Assembly (NCBI GenBank): GCA_020080175.1
Contig: JAGHQL010000104.1
Span: 26,019 to 90,018 of the forward strand
Direction: 5' to 3'
Length of the DNA: 64,000 nucleotides
DNA from: Glutinoglossum americanum
Lineage: Eukaryota > Ascomycota > Geoglossomycetes > Geoglossales > Geoglossaceae
Shown: piece after piece, positions 34,073 through 46,221 of the stretch
How positions within the stretch are numbered: the stretch's first letter is position 1
How the letters are laid out: each line of letters begins with the position of its first letter
Notes under the pieces: model-generated
Databases searched by the model: none
Seen by the model: the letters and a program-made list of their open reading frames with translations, nothing else
What the model was told of the DNA's origin: nothing
Translations under genes and position numbers: made by a program

Positions 34073-34812
34073 AGGTGAGATGCACGGTATGCTGCTCTAA
34101 GCTAGGGTGCCGTATCCTATCCCACTTAGTCTTAAAGGCAATAGCGTAAGATCGAAGTGGTTTGGGGTAGGTAAACCGAAGAGAGTAAGGCAGTATGCCC
34201 AACGGTCCAAAAAACCGACCGAGCTGGGCTCCGGTACAGCCGATCCAAACAAATAGTCTGTCCAGCTCAGAGGTTGTAATTAGACCATTCAATCATCGAT
34301 CCATTTTATGAATCAGGTGAAATTCCTCACCAAGCCCCCAAAGCTCTTCCTCTTCACCTCTACTACTTCTTAGCATCTACTCAATGCCTTTGTTGTCCCC
34401 AGAAGGCGATGGTGTTAGCAATTTCAGCAACGAAGCTAATAGTCGCCGACCAGAGGGTCCAATTAAGCACAAGCCGAAGTGGTTGAAGCAACAGATTGAA
34501 GCAGCAGAGTGTTTGAAACTACGGTATCGAGGCGACAGTGAACCAGAATGCGCTATATCTACGTAGCGAACATTTTGCGCAGCCCAATATAGTCCGTCCA
34601 GTCTAAGAAACGCTGTCGCCCAGTCCGTGCAGCCCAAACCTCCGGACTAGACTATTGTGCGCGCTAGAGCAAGGCAGGAATTTCGTCCAGCCAACCAGAG
34701 CTTAGCCAGGACGTTTTACGTTCTACTTCAGAAGGGGGAAATGGTAGTAAGCTAGACAGCCAGATAACCAGACCAAATCAAACCAGACAATCAAAACGAG
34801 CAATCAGAAACC
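34073..34812. other. Intergenic, nothing certain
   Basis: Holds only short ORFs. GC-rich words such as cagcccaa, cagtccg and ggctccg recur at about 34200-34290 and 34570-34660, partly in inverted orientation, but the match is too weak to call an element. Confidence 0.4.
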
Positions 34813-36907
34813 TTACAGCTCCGCTTCTCCAAGATATTCCCCCTCCTCCTCCCTCCAGAGCTTAAATCCTCCCTTCACCAGCCTCTGGAAAACCCCCTCG
34901 GGATCCACCTCCCTGCTCACCCTCCTCAGCTCTTCTAGATTCCCCTCCCCGTACGAAGCTATCGGATCCTGGTCCTGGAAGGCGTAGTTGAGGTATATAT
35001 AGTCGTTGAAAAGGTCCATGGACTTCGCCAGGGCGTTTATTTGAGAGACGGCGGTATGGATTAGGTTGGTTATTAGCTGATCGTGCTCGGCGAGGGGCCA
35101 TTGGATGTTTATGTCCAGCACTATGTTTTGGAAGGGGAGGGTGCGTGTTAGTGGGGGTGTGGTATTGGGGCTTCTCTCGAGGAAGGAGGAAGACGTACAG
35201 ACGAGATTTCCCATGCTGGGGTCCAGGCCCATGGAGTTTCCACCGGTTGCAGCGGACTTCGAGGTCATGGCGGTGGTAACGGGCTGGAAGACGGTAGTGT
35301 ACTGGAGGTCGGATACGTTGCGGAGGGGGGCGAAGACAGTGTCGGTGATATTCAGGATGGAGGTAAACAGGGCCGCGCTGTTACCGAAGGTGGCGGTTCC
35401 GAAGATTTGGCTGAGGAGGCCAGTGTGTGGTCAGTCAGGGGTGTGCCCACTCCTCCGTCATATGCCCATAACGTGCTAAAAATGGATATCCAGGGCACCC
35501 CAGGGGGGAAAGGGAAGGAACTCACCGCATCCCATTTGGCGCTCCGGCCGCCAACTCCCTCGCTATATCTCCAATCCTCGTAACCCTCATTGAATTCATC
35601 AATTGCGGCCCGATAGCCGCAAACGCCTTCAGACTATCTGCATTCACCTCCCCGCCCGTATGCACCAGCGAGCTCAACACCAGATCCGTCCCCTGGGTAT
35701 GCATATAAACATTCAGTACACTCGCGTAGGGATCCGAGGCGGAGGCGCTGACGAATTCTTGGAGCGCTAGGACCTGTTTAGGGGCTGTGGATATGGGGTT
35801 TATGATTAAGCCGCCCCAGATGGGGCCTTGGGGGAACGTTCTGAGAGTTATAGAGGTCAGGATACCAAAGTTGTTGGAGCCACCTTTCAGGGCGCGAAAG
35901 AGATCTGGGTGGTGGGTAAGGTTCGCGTTTCTGAAGGTGCTGTTAGGGAGGACGATCTGTGGAGTCAAAGAGGGAGGTGGTTAGGGAGGCTTCTTTTTGT
36001 CTTATTTTGGGGGGGGGGGGGGAATTTAGTAGTAGGGAAGGGAAGGCAAGTTATAGAGACCTCAAAATTTACGACGCTATCGCAGACGAAGCCGACGCGG
36101 GGAGAGTAGAAGGATAGGCCGCCTAGAGGGGAAAGAGAGAGAAGACCGTATTAGCAAAACCGAGCCATACTCACCCATTTCCCCTCCCCCCCTTTTTCAT
36201 GCTTCTCCAAGGGGGTAATAGTAGCAATTTCAACACACCGCCGATGACTATTCCCGCAACTCCCACACCAGCCACCCTCCCCCCACTAACCCCCAATCCT
36301 TGCCCATCTAGCACATCGTAAACCCCATCCCACCTCGCGCCAGCACCAACCTTCACAGTCCCCGCCCCCTTATCCATCTCCACCGAACTTATAGCGCTCA
36401 TATCGATCGCAATGCCGTCTTGGATGTTGGCAGCTCCAGCCCAAGCCATGTGCCCACCGCCGCGAACCGCGAACGAGCAGTGGTGTTTGGAGAGGGTTCG
36501 GAGGGCGAGGGATATATCGGAGGGTTGGGTCGGCGTCAGGCGGCAGGTTGGGGTCATGAGGGATTCTTGTAGAGACCAGTAGGATTGCGATTGGGACTTG
36601 TAGTGGGAGGAGAAGGGGTAGGAGACTTTGGTACCGAGTTGGAGGGAGAGGAGGGCGCACTTTGCATGATGTTAGTTAGTATGGATGTTTTGGGGGTATT
36701 GGCGCCTGCTCTGAAGGGAGGAGGATGAAGTAAGCCTACACAAAACATTGAAGACTCGGCATTCCTCTCGCTCCCCAACCCCATCACCGCAGCCCGAGCG
36801 AGCAAACTCCCCTCCACCGCCCCGACACCCTCCAGCAACAACAGCAACAACAACGCCAGCCCTCCCAACCCAACAGCGCCTCTCCTCCAAGACCCAATCT
36901 TCACCAT
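34813..36907 (-). CDS. Secreted FAD-linked oxidoreductase (berberine-bridge/PCMH type)
   Basis: Six exons in transcript order: 36907-36740, 36659-36239, 36122-36061, 35956-35526, 35410-35199 and 35120-34813, joining in frame to 533 residues. A signal peptide (GLALLLLLLLEGVGAVEG) directs it outside or to the secretory path. The PCMH FAD domain shows FAVRGGGHMAWAGAAN; His126 of GGGH is where family members bind FAD covalently. VKVGAGARWDGVYDVL and GLSFYSPRVGFVCDSVVNFE follow. The C-terminal BBE motif is LNYAFQDQDPIASYGEGNLEELRRVSREVDP, the usual Tyr-Asn-like flavin-contact end. These enzymes oxidise alkaloids, sugars or polyketide intermediates with O2; the substrate is unknown. The intron 35957-36060 carries a C14 tract on the coding strand. 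All introns are GT-AG and no break is seen. Confidence 0.9.
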
Positions 36908-39900
36908 ATCTTCGATCCCCTCTCAGATAAAAACTACGATACCCAAGCACAGAGAGATCGCAAGAAAGAAAACCCTCACTCGGCGCGGCGCAGGGAAGGC
37001 GGTATCAATATCTTCGGCAGCCCCAATCGAGAAATATACAAGAACCCAACATCAATCAACTCCAACAAGCTGCGCAAACCTCCCCTCTTGTATCCTAGGA
37101 ACCTGGACAGTCTCAGTCCTGTCATCTGACCCTCCTCCCTTGTTTCCCTTTCCATAGGGTCAGAGCACCAGACTCGCACGGCTCCCTATCAAGACAAGGC
37201 ATCCCATCCCACCATCCCACCACCTACAGCAGCCCACCCTGCCCTCCAGAACACGGAAAAGAGCAAAAAAAAAAAACATGGTTCAACCCCACAAAACATA
37301 CCCCATCCAAGACAAGCCTTGGCTAACGCTCAACCTACCCCAAGGCAGTCTTACTGGAGCCAGGGGTATGCTGGCGACAGGACACACAGGAGACGTTACA
37401 CAGGGTTATAAAAAAACCCCCAAGAAAAAAAAAAAAGTCCTATGACGCCACCAGCAGCCTTTTCCCTCCTCCTGTTCCACAAAGCAAACTGGTCGTCAGT
37501 GCGCTCACCCGGACCGAGGTCCATAGAGCACGCATCAAAACGCACGGCCGTTGAACTACACACAGATGCGCACACATACACACACACGAACGAACCCCAG
37601 TCACAACGCGACAGCCCCAGCACCAATTACAAAGCACCCCGAATGAAGCCTTGACCCCATTCTAGGTTTCTCGAGATAAAAGAAGAAAATCCCCAAACGC
37701 CTTTTCCAACGCGAACGCCTCCCGTGCATGCATAGCCAGCCAGATACATAGCACCACCGAATCCAAAAAAAAAGACAAACGGAAGCTCCCCGGCCCGAGG
37801 TTTCACCACAGCACGCACGGTAACGGAAACAATGATGAATAAAACAGACGAAGCCCAGAAAAGCTCCATGGACAGGGGGTATAGAGGTAGATAGAGGCAG
37901 GCAGGCAGGGTGAGAAGTATAACAAAAATAAATAATAATAATAATAATAATAAAAACAGTGAACCACCCGCAAAATCGGCCCAAGAGCAAGCAATGCAAG
38001 CCGTTTGGCTGGCATGGGCGATGTCGTACCCGGAGAGTTATTGCATCGCATGGTATCGAGCCACGTTTCTACCCTGGACGGGACAGACAAGCGGCCAAAC
38101 AGCCAAACAGCCAAACAGCCAAGCAGCCAAAACAGGCGTGTCCATCCGGCTCGGCTGCGTTGTCCTCCATGCACACGCATATTGTACCGGTCATCGAACA
38201 TTAATGAAGGGGAGGCGAGCGAGTTTGTCTACGGATTACGTATTTCCATTGCAGGGGATGGGGAATGGGAAGGTGTAGAAAAGGAAAGGGAAAGGGGGAA
38301 TGGGAAAGCGTAGAAAAGGAAAGGGAAGCGGAAAGAGAGAGACCCACAAACACAGAGAAGCAATGTCCGTCGGTCGCGTCGTTTGTATTCTACCACTACT
38401 ATTGCTGCTGCTACTACTACTACTACTGCTACTACCACCCCCGGACGACCCTATTTATTTTTTAAATCCTTTTAATTTGTTTTAATTTTTATTTTTTCGG
38501 TCACTCCGAGGAAGAAGGAGGGCAGGGAAGAGGGAAGAATGACCGGCGGACGGTCGAACCGAGCAGGGCAGAGAGAACAAACAATGCGAATTCCACGAAA
38601 GACAGAAAAGAAAAAAGATTTAAAGAATAAAATAAAATTCATCGACGCGATCTTTTTTCTCTTTTTAACTTCCCTCCAACACACATGCAACCTGGGAAGA
38701 AAAATTAAAAAAAAAAAAAGAAATAAAAAAGGGAAGAAATAAACAAGGGAAAGTGGGGAAGAGGAAAAAAAAAAAACTCTCTAACCCGCCTCTCCTCCAT
38801 CCAATGCACACACGAATAAAAAAAATAAAAAACAGAGGCATAAACACAAATTAAAAATTAAAAAAAAAGGCGCTTACCACCACGTTCCCCTCTCCTCCCC
38901 ACCAGCCGTTCCTCCACCTCGTCCACCTCAAACCCACCAACGAGAAAAAAGGAAAAAAAAGAAAGGGAAAAAGAAAAAAGGGCTTTTTTTTTCGCATCCC
39001 TCCCCCTTCCGAAACAAACACGGCGATTTTTTTTTTTCCGGAAAAAAGTCTAGTTGGAGGGAGCACGCGCGACGCGACACTAAAAAAAAAAAAAGGGAAA
39101 GGCTGCTTGCGGGCCGGTCGCTCTAGGATTTTTTCGTTTTAAAAAAAAAAAACCGCTTGGGTATGAACCGGGTGTGTGGCCACGATAACAAGGGAGAATG
39201 ATCGTTGGCAAGAGTCCGAGATGGCCCATTCGCACCACCGCGTGCGTGGGACGGCACCGTAAGACTCAAGACTCTCCGCTTAGGTGCCGCCCCACTAAAT
39301 TCCAGTCAAGTAGCTCACTACTGCTGCGCCCGACCGAGCTGTAGCCGGTAGGTACGCGCTCAACTGGGGCTTAGTCAAGAGTCTTACGACCTATGGTGCC
39401 GTACCTCGCTTGCCATCTTACAGCAAAAAAGGCACTTGACTTTCCGATTTTCCAGAAAACCCTACAAGCCCTCCCACACCCACGTACTTGCACATAAAAT
39501 AGCTTTTTTTTTCCACACAACTAAGAAACGAGCTTACAATCGATATGACAAGTGCCGTTGCCACTTAGCACAGAGGGTGTCGTCGCAAAGAGCTATACCA
39601 TCTCCCACGCAAAATAACCAGTAAGTCAGAATCCACAATACCCGCACAGAAAGCCAGCGAAAACGGGGAACCCTTTATCCCAGCCCACCACGATGTCCCC
39701 CGCATCAAACAACAACACTTACCTCCATTACATAGAAAAAAAAAAACGCCATTTTTTTAATTCTAGAATAAATGTAAAAAAGGACTCGTGGTATTTCTTA
39801 AAAAAAAAAAAAATCGAAAAAAAAAAATTCAAGTAAACCTTTTTTTTTTTTTTGCCGCAGAAATGGTAGGCGAGGTGCACGCAATTTATCGTATTAGAGA

Positions 39901-40390
39901 GACCAAGTTGGGTGGAGGGGTCGGTTCTTCTGTTGGAGGGTGGAGGTAAATCATCGTGCGGGCCGGGCATCCGCTCGACTAAAGTCTCAACCGGATTCTA
40001 GTGGTGGGCATAGCCTGAGCGAAATTCTTGAGACTCTTGCCGTGGTCCTGTGTACAGTACATGGTGGTGCGAATGGCCACCTCGGACTCTAGATACCTTC
40101 CGCAGCGAATCCCTCTCTCTATTTTTTTTATTTAAAAAAAAAAAGAAAAAAGAAAAAAAAATAATTTCTAGTCTGGTCTATCTCCCGCGCCTTTAGAGGG
40201 GAAAAAAAAAAGGGGGATACGTTGGGTGGAGGGATGGGTATGCGTATGTGTGTAGACTAGACCAACCGGGGTAAACCCCATCACATTCCTCTCTATCCCC
40301 AATTTTGCCCTTCCTTCCATAGAGATAGAGAGAAGAAAGAAAAAAAAAAAACCTCCCAGAGAATTTTTTTTTTTTTGGAAAAGAACCCCT
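36908..40390. other. Gene-free stretch dense in homopolymers and microsatellites
   Basis: 3.5 kb without a credible gene. It holds well over a dozen A or T runs of nine or more, an (AAT)n run at 37931-37955, an agccaaac tandem near 38092-38130, a CTA/CTG triplet run near 38391-38430, and a decayed inverted repeat (39211 and 40090 regions). It separates the 5' end of the FAD oxidase from the 3' end of the alcohol oxidase. Confidence 0.7.
39211..40090. repeat. Imperfect inverted repeat about 0.9 kb apart
   Basis: The about 29 bases at 39211-39239 (agagtccgag..., ...attcgcaccacc) recur reversed at 40063-40090 with about two differences. Weaker similarity extends roughly 80 bases inward on both arms. 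Inside the left arm a second, shorter inverted pair (ggcaccgtaagactc and gagtcttac...ggtgcc) spans about 39292-39406. This could be a decayed MITE-like or hairpin element; no target duplication is clear. Confidence 0.55.
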
Positions 40391-42841
40391 CTACAGCTTC
40401 GCCCCCCTACCCCCCTCCAACTTCGCCTTTACCTCCTCCTCCTCCTCCAACTCCCCCACGACCCCCCTACTAACCCACTCCGCCACCGCCATATTCGTAA
40501 CCATCGGATTGACCCCGCTCGCGCTCGGAAACACGCTCGCGTCGCACACCGCCAGCCCCTCGACGCCCCACACCCTCCCGCGCGGATCCACCACCGACCC
40601 GCGCGGCGACGTCCCCATGCGGCACGTGCCCATCTGGTGCGCCGACGCAAACGTCAGCGCCGCCGCCGCCGCCGTCGGGGCCGCCCCCAGCCCCGCGAGC
40701 CAGCCCGCAAACGCCGCGTCCTGGTCCGCGCGCGAGCCGGCCGCGGGCCGCACAAACGCCGCCGCGCCCTCCGCCGCCACCCGCACCTCGCTGGCCCCGC
40801 TCTCCCACACGACGCGCGCGAGGGCCACGACGCCGGCCCAGGCGTGCCGCCGGTCGAAGTCGGAGACCGCGTAGCGGATGCGCGGGGCGCCCGACGCCGG
40901 GTCGGCCCACACGGCGCCCGCGTCGCGGTCGCGCACGATGACGATGAAACCGTTGGTGTGCTTGTATCTGAGCACCGTGGATTTGTAGGACAGGCTGGAG
41001 GGCAGCCAGGGGAGGTGCGTCAGCGCGAAGGAGGGCGTCATGGCTGTGCATTCGAGCTTTACGCCGTGGCCGTGGTTGTCGAGGTCCTCGAGGGCGGTTA
41101 CTACGCTGGTGAGGATGGGGCCGTCCCAGGGGCGCACTTCGGTGGGGTAGACGCCGTAGACTAGGGTTGCGGGGTGCAGGTGGAGATTTTGGCCGATGTT
41201 GGGGTTCTAATTGGGGGAGTTAGTCGGTTCATTCATTCATTCTTTCTTGCTGCTGCAGGAGTCCAATGGGAAAGAGTGGGGGGTCGAAGTGACGGCAAGG
41301 AGATAGATACGTACTTTGATCCCGCTCTTCAACAAGAGGATCGGACTCCACAAAGTCCCAGCTGACAGCACCACTTTCTTCGCACGAATGACCACATCCC
41401 TCACGACCCTCTCCTCTCCCTCGAGCCCACCCATCGCATCCCTAGACGTCCACTTTCCCTTTACGCCCGCAGCGACCCTGACGCCCTCCCGGTCCTCAAA
41501 GACAATCTCCTCGACCTTTAGCCCCTCGATCATCTTCGCACCAGCTCTCGCCGCGTCGGGAAGCCACGAGTTTACGGGGCCCTGTTTCTCGCAGGACCGG
41601 CAGCCGAGGCAGCAGTAGCCGTCATGGTGCCTGTTCCCGCCTGTGTTCTGAGGGACGTCGTGGGCGTGGTAGCCAAGCCGCCTCGCACCTTCAAGGAGCA
41701 TGCGGTTGCCGTGGTTGTGTTTGATATGGGCGGTTGAGACGCCCATACGGTCACAGACCCTATCGAGGCAATCCTGGAACTCGGCCGTCTCGAAGAATTT
41801 TAGCCCCTGCTCCGCCCACTCTTTCCGAACGTACCCCTGGGTTTGAAGGCTGGCGCTCCAGTTGACGGTTCCGCCACCGCCCCAGACGCTCCCCGCCGCG
41901 ACGCTGATGCTGCCGTCATCGGAGGGCATGAGCGATCCATTCTCGAACAAGTGGATCCCCGCATTGAGTTCTTTCATGGGGAACTGGGCTGGAGACTGGT
42001 AGTACGCCTTCTCAACCACGATGACGCCATGGGATGCCTCGGCTATGTTCTTCGCAGCAACGCCACCACCACAACCGGACCCGACAACGACGACGTCGGT
42101 CTCTAACTCCACCGGCGCATCCCCAGGGGCGAACTGCATAAAATCAAACTCAAAGCCCTTGGACGGACCAAGCTCCGGTGTCCGTGAGAACCCCAACGCC
42201 GGCTCGATGCTCGGACTCATCTTGAGCCAAAAGTTCTTGCACAGGGAAGTAAGTGCCTTGTAGCTCTTCCGCAGCGGAGGCAGTGCGGACGTCGCCCAAC
42301 CCTGCAAGATAAGTTCGCGCGTGGACACCGGATGGAGGTGAAACGGCGTCACATAACCCGTGAGCAGAAGGGAACCAGCCCTTGTGCTACAAGACGAGGT
42401 AGAAGCGCGTCAGCTAGCCCATACGGAAGAGGGGGGTGGGGGGGGCGGGCAGCTACGGCGCAATACGTACTTCAAACAGTTAAAGATAAACGACATATTC
42501 CTCCTCGAGTCCTGCCGCACATACTCCATCATAACCCTCTTCACAAACGGCCGGAACTCTTCCACATCCGACAGCTTTTCCCCGAAGAACCTCTCCAGCA
42601 CGGCATCGTCGACGGAATTCGTCACAGAAGCCCTATACCCACTGACGATCCCCGCGTACTCGTCCTCGGGGACGCGCCGCTCATCGACGGTGCTGGGCTC
42701 GCTCGACGGTTTGATAGACGCGATGACGGTATCGGCGATGGCGAGGAATATCGCCCATTGATCGGGCGTAAAGGGGTCGCCTTCTGGAGGGGGAGGAAGG
42801 GGACTGGCGAGGATCTCGGATGACGGTCGAGTTGCCGGCAT
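40391..42841 (-). CDS. FAO1: Long-chain alcohol oxidase (GMC family)
   Basis: Exons 42841-42471, 42380-41315 and 41206-40391 join in frame to 750 residues, the usual length of fungal long-chain alcohol oxidases. The N-terminus (FTPDQWAIFLAIADTVIASI) and NCLKAGSLLLTGYVTPFH are typical of the family. The FAD Rossmann motif is DVVVVGSGCGGGVAAKNIAEA. GMC signatures follow: SVWGGGGTVNWSASLQTQ, NHGNRMLLEGARRLGY with a CCLGCRSCEKQG cysteine cluster, and KKVVLSAGTLWSPILLLKSG. The C-terminus has SAHQMGTCRMG and DASVFPSASGVNPMVTNM, which hold the catalytic His and the FAD/substrate residues. It would oxidise fatty alcohols to aldehydes with O2, making H2O2, in peroxisome or membrane during growth on alkanes or lipids. 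The last exon (40470-40920) is strikingly GC-rich (Ala/Arg/Gly codons ending in G/C) against AT-rich flanks. Confidence 0.92.
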
Positions 42842-44381
42842 GGCATCGTTTGGCGGCGTGAAGGCGAGGAGGGGTGGGGCGGTGGGTTCGAGTGTGGGGA
42901 GACGAAAAAGTTGCCGAGGCGATGATCGCCAAGACGTGTTTGATGTTTAATGTAAATTGCTGGTACACAAACCCTTCGTATTCGGCACAAAGGATCTCCA
43001 CAAATTGACGGCTTCCTACCCTGAGCATCCTGCACCTTGGATCTTGCCGCACCGGTATTGTTCCCGAGTTTCCGGGTGGCGATAGAATTCTCACGTCACC
43101 GCTAGCAGCAGCAAGCACCCCTTCTTCGACCCTGCAAACTATAGTGGCCAAGTTAAGGCACCTCACCCCATCTCATTGCTAAACCTACGTTACCTAACCC
43201 TATACCAGCCGCTCCGGCCTTACTCTATCCCAGACACGTTGATGGCTTACATGTTTTGTCTGACAAAATATAGTATCCGCGGCAGTGTAATCCCAACTGA
43301 CACCGGCACAAATTAACTACTTCAGCGGGTCACATGCTGCCCGGAGGCTCTCCTGATTTTGCGTAGAACCAGTTTTCGCTGCATGAGTACTACGCGTTCG
43401 CATGGAAGCTGCGGCGCGGAGATGCATCTATGCATACATAGGTTGCTCTTTATGCCGCTTTCGGGGCATGTAGCAACTCGTGGGTCATGGCAACTAGCAT
43501 TCTGGCGCTCTTCCCCTGCGTGTCCGCTGTGTGGCGTCATAATGCAGCACGGAGCTTCCCCCTCCCCCTTGAATAGGAGAAGCAGCCGGCTCAGATGCAT
43601 TCCCCCGCAAGCCTTAAAATTACTCGGCCTCTTGGAGTTTAAGATCACGGGACGAAGGCTTTCCGGTAGTCACGGGGTAGTCACCTACCACCATCTACGC
43701 ATGCCCTTCTAACCCGCTCGCCACAGGGATCCCTCTACCCCCAACGTCTAGCAACAGGGGTTCCATACACAACCTGACCTAATCGCTAGAGGGGAGCTAG
43801 CTCCATAGCTAACTGGCTCCTCTGTCTATGCTCCAACGGAAAATCCGCTTTAGAAGGGCATAGGGCATCCCTTAAAAAACGGTAAGGAGTGCATATCGCA
43901 CATAGCTCATACGGGCCGATAGGGGGCTTGTCGCTCTACTATTTATACGTTTAGCTCCCGGAAAAAGCAAACACTAGACTTACCACGGGCCACAACGCGA
44001 CCTACTCGCGGCAGCTAGAATAGACCTACAACTATCACCTAAGATCTACCACAGTTGAACTCTATCCTAAGAAATCGCCGAGTCCCGCGTCGTTTTGACT
44101 GGAGGACTAGCTATCCTAGAGAGGGTGATCCGTTCAGATATCTTTGCGACGTTGTCGTCAATACCGTTAGTAACCTGCACGCCCGAGGCCTAATCCCTAT
44201 AGGAAAGATGTAGTAAGAGATAGGGTAATCCATTTGCTAAGACAAGCGTCGATTTTGGGTGTTGAATCTCCAGATCAGTAGTTATCCGTTGTTACACAGA
44301 AATCTCTATTCCTATATCGTTAGGAAATTCATGCCGACGGGACGCAAGATCCCAGTCCGACATCTAACAAGTGGACCCCAT
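42842..44381. other. Intergenic, nothing recognised
   Basis: 1.5 kb. A 161-codon frame at 42681-43166 overlaps the oxidase start and looks non-coding. The middle part (43640-44330) is AT-richer with gagctagctc-like words and no ORF. Confidence 0.5.
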
Positions 44382-46221
44382 CTATAGCGTGACTTGTACT
44401 ACAGAAAAGATTCCTTCCCCAGCCATGAGTTGCTTCAACTCTACATCTCCAACCTCTCTATCAAGTCCCAAGATCATCAACGCCTCGTTCTCGACGTCCC
44501 CCCCCATGTCGAATGTAAGCGGTGCCACGCTCATAAATCCGATATTGACCCCCACCTTCCCCAGCAACGACCCTACAGCGCCGATTTTCCCCGGGGAATC
44601 GTAGTTGTGGCAGATGAGCAGTGTGCCCTGGGGGATGAAGGACGTGGAGAACCGACCAAGGCGTGAAATGTAGACCGCGGAGTCAGAGCAGAACCCTGAG
44701 ATTATGTGATCATCGGTGGGGGTAGCAGTCATGACAAAAGGGGCTACACTTCGATCCTGCGATGGCTGGCGCGATGGCAGGCGTGCTAGGCGGGCGCGAA
44801 GGGTCACGAGGGAGGAGTAAGTATGCACAACGGGGTCGCGGGAATGCTGCTCGTGGATGACGATGCCGCGCTCCTTAGCGACGAGACTAGCATTGACAAT
44901 ATTGACGCCTGCGGGCGCGGATATCCCTTTCGTAAGGCCCCTGATGAGTGACGCATAGAGTGGCTTCGTGTTCGTGATATTCGCGATCTCGCCCTCGTAG
45001 ATCAAGTCGAATGTCTGGTGTGGTTGTTTGTAGTGCTGGGTATAGAGGTCGCCCATCTTCTCCACCAGTTTGACGAAGGGTTGGAGTTTGCGGTATTCTT
45101 CGGGCAGAATTATTGGCGCATTGACGGCGGCACGGGGGAGACCACCCCGGAGGATCTCGAGGACCTGGTCACAGACGTCAAGGGCGACATTTTCTTGGGC
45201 TTCAATGGTGGAGGCACCGAGGTGAGGAGTCGCCACTACACGGGGGTGGGCGAGCAGCTTCGCAGCTGTGCCGTCAGCAGCAGGAGGCTCAGTTGTGAAG
45301 ACATCTATGCCCGCCCCTGCGATGTGGCCGGACTCTAGCGCCTCCAGGAGAGCAGCCTCATCGATCATTCCACCCCGAGCAACGTTCAGGATGCGAGAAC
45401 CTTTCTTCATCGACGCGAGCTCGGCTTTGGAGATCATTCCTCTTGTTGACGCAATCAATGGAGTATGGATCGTGAGGAAGTCACAGCTCGCAAGGACAGC
45501 TGGAAGGGTGGGTACGAGAGCGACGTTGTTCGCCTCTGCGATTTCAGGGGACGCGTAGGGGTCGGTTGCGATGACCTTCATTTCCAATCCATTGGCCATC
45601 CGGGCAACGCTCAAGCCAACTTCAGGGAGTCGTTAGCGACACCCTTTCGGTCTCATAAACGTTGTCAATGTCTTGCCTTTCCCTAGTCCAATAATTCCAA
45701 TCGTCTTCCCCTTAACTTCGACCCCTACAAAGCGACTCCGCTCCCATTTTCCTACTTTCAAGCTCGAACATGCATCCGGAACATGCCTCGCGGTGGCCAT
45801 GAGGAGCGCGATGGTATGCTCGGCTGCTGCCCGAATATTCCCCGAGGGGCTGTTGACCACAATGATCCCCAGCTTTGTAGCGGTATCAACATCTGGTTAG
45901 GCATTTCCGCCATCAGCTTAACGCTCACCACCTTCGCTAAACGGAACACTCACCAACATTATCAACACCGACGCCCGCACGAGCCACCACCTTAATCTTA
46001 GTGGCCTTCATGAGCAGCTCAGAAGTCACTTTGGTCTCCGACCGCACAATCAAAGCCTCATAGCCGCCAACGATCGCAGCCAGCTCATCTGGGGAAAGGC
46101 CCTTACGCTCGTCGACGTCGGCCGCCTGACGAAGCAAGTCAAGACCTTCTTGTGAGATTTTCTCCGCGACAAGGACTCTCGCGCGGGTCCCGGCATGCTC
46201 GTTATCGTGGGGCGGCACCAT
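44382..46221 (-). CDS. SER33: D-3-phosphoglycerate dehydrogenase
   Basis: Exons 46221-45954, 45892-45677 and 45619-44382 join in frame to 573 residues. It makes 3-phosphohydroxypyruvate from 3-phosphoglycerate with NAD+, the first step of serine synthesis in the cytosol. The N-terminal substrate domain (RVLVAEKISQEGLDLL, VARAGVGVDNV) leads into the NAD Rossmann fold GIIGLGKVGLSVARMANGL, split by an intron. RILNVARGGMIDEAALLEAL, AGIDVFTTEPP and VATPHLGAST hold the Arg, Glu and His catalytic positions. An allosteric-substrate-binding domain (DLIYEGEIANITNTKPL) and a C-terminal ACT domain (GTLLICHNYDSPGKIGAVGSLLG) follow, as in the long forms; the yeast enzyme is shorter. The second intron (45620-45676) starts with GC (gcaaga) and has a ctaac branch site. 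I use the yeast symbol by family. Confidence 0.93.

Noticed and set aside
37281-37295. tRNA B-box-like gttcaacccc
   Set aside because: No A box or cloverleaf upstream; the preceding bases are a poly(A) run.
40470-41164. Long Arg/Gly-rich frames on both strands
   Set aside because: Caused by the high GC of the alcohol oxidase last exon; the oxidase frame carries the GMC signatures.
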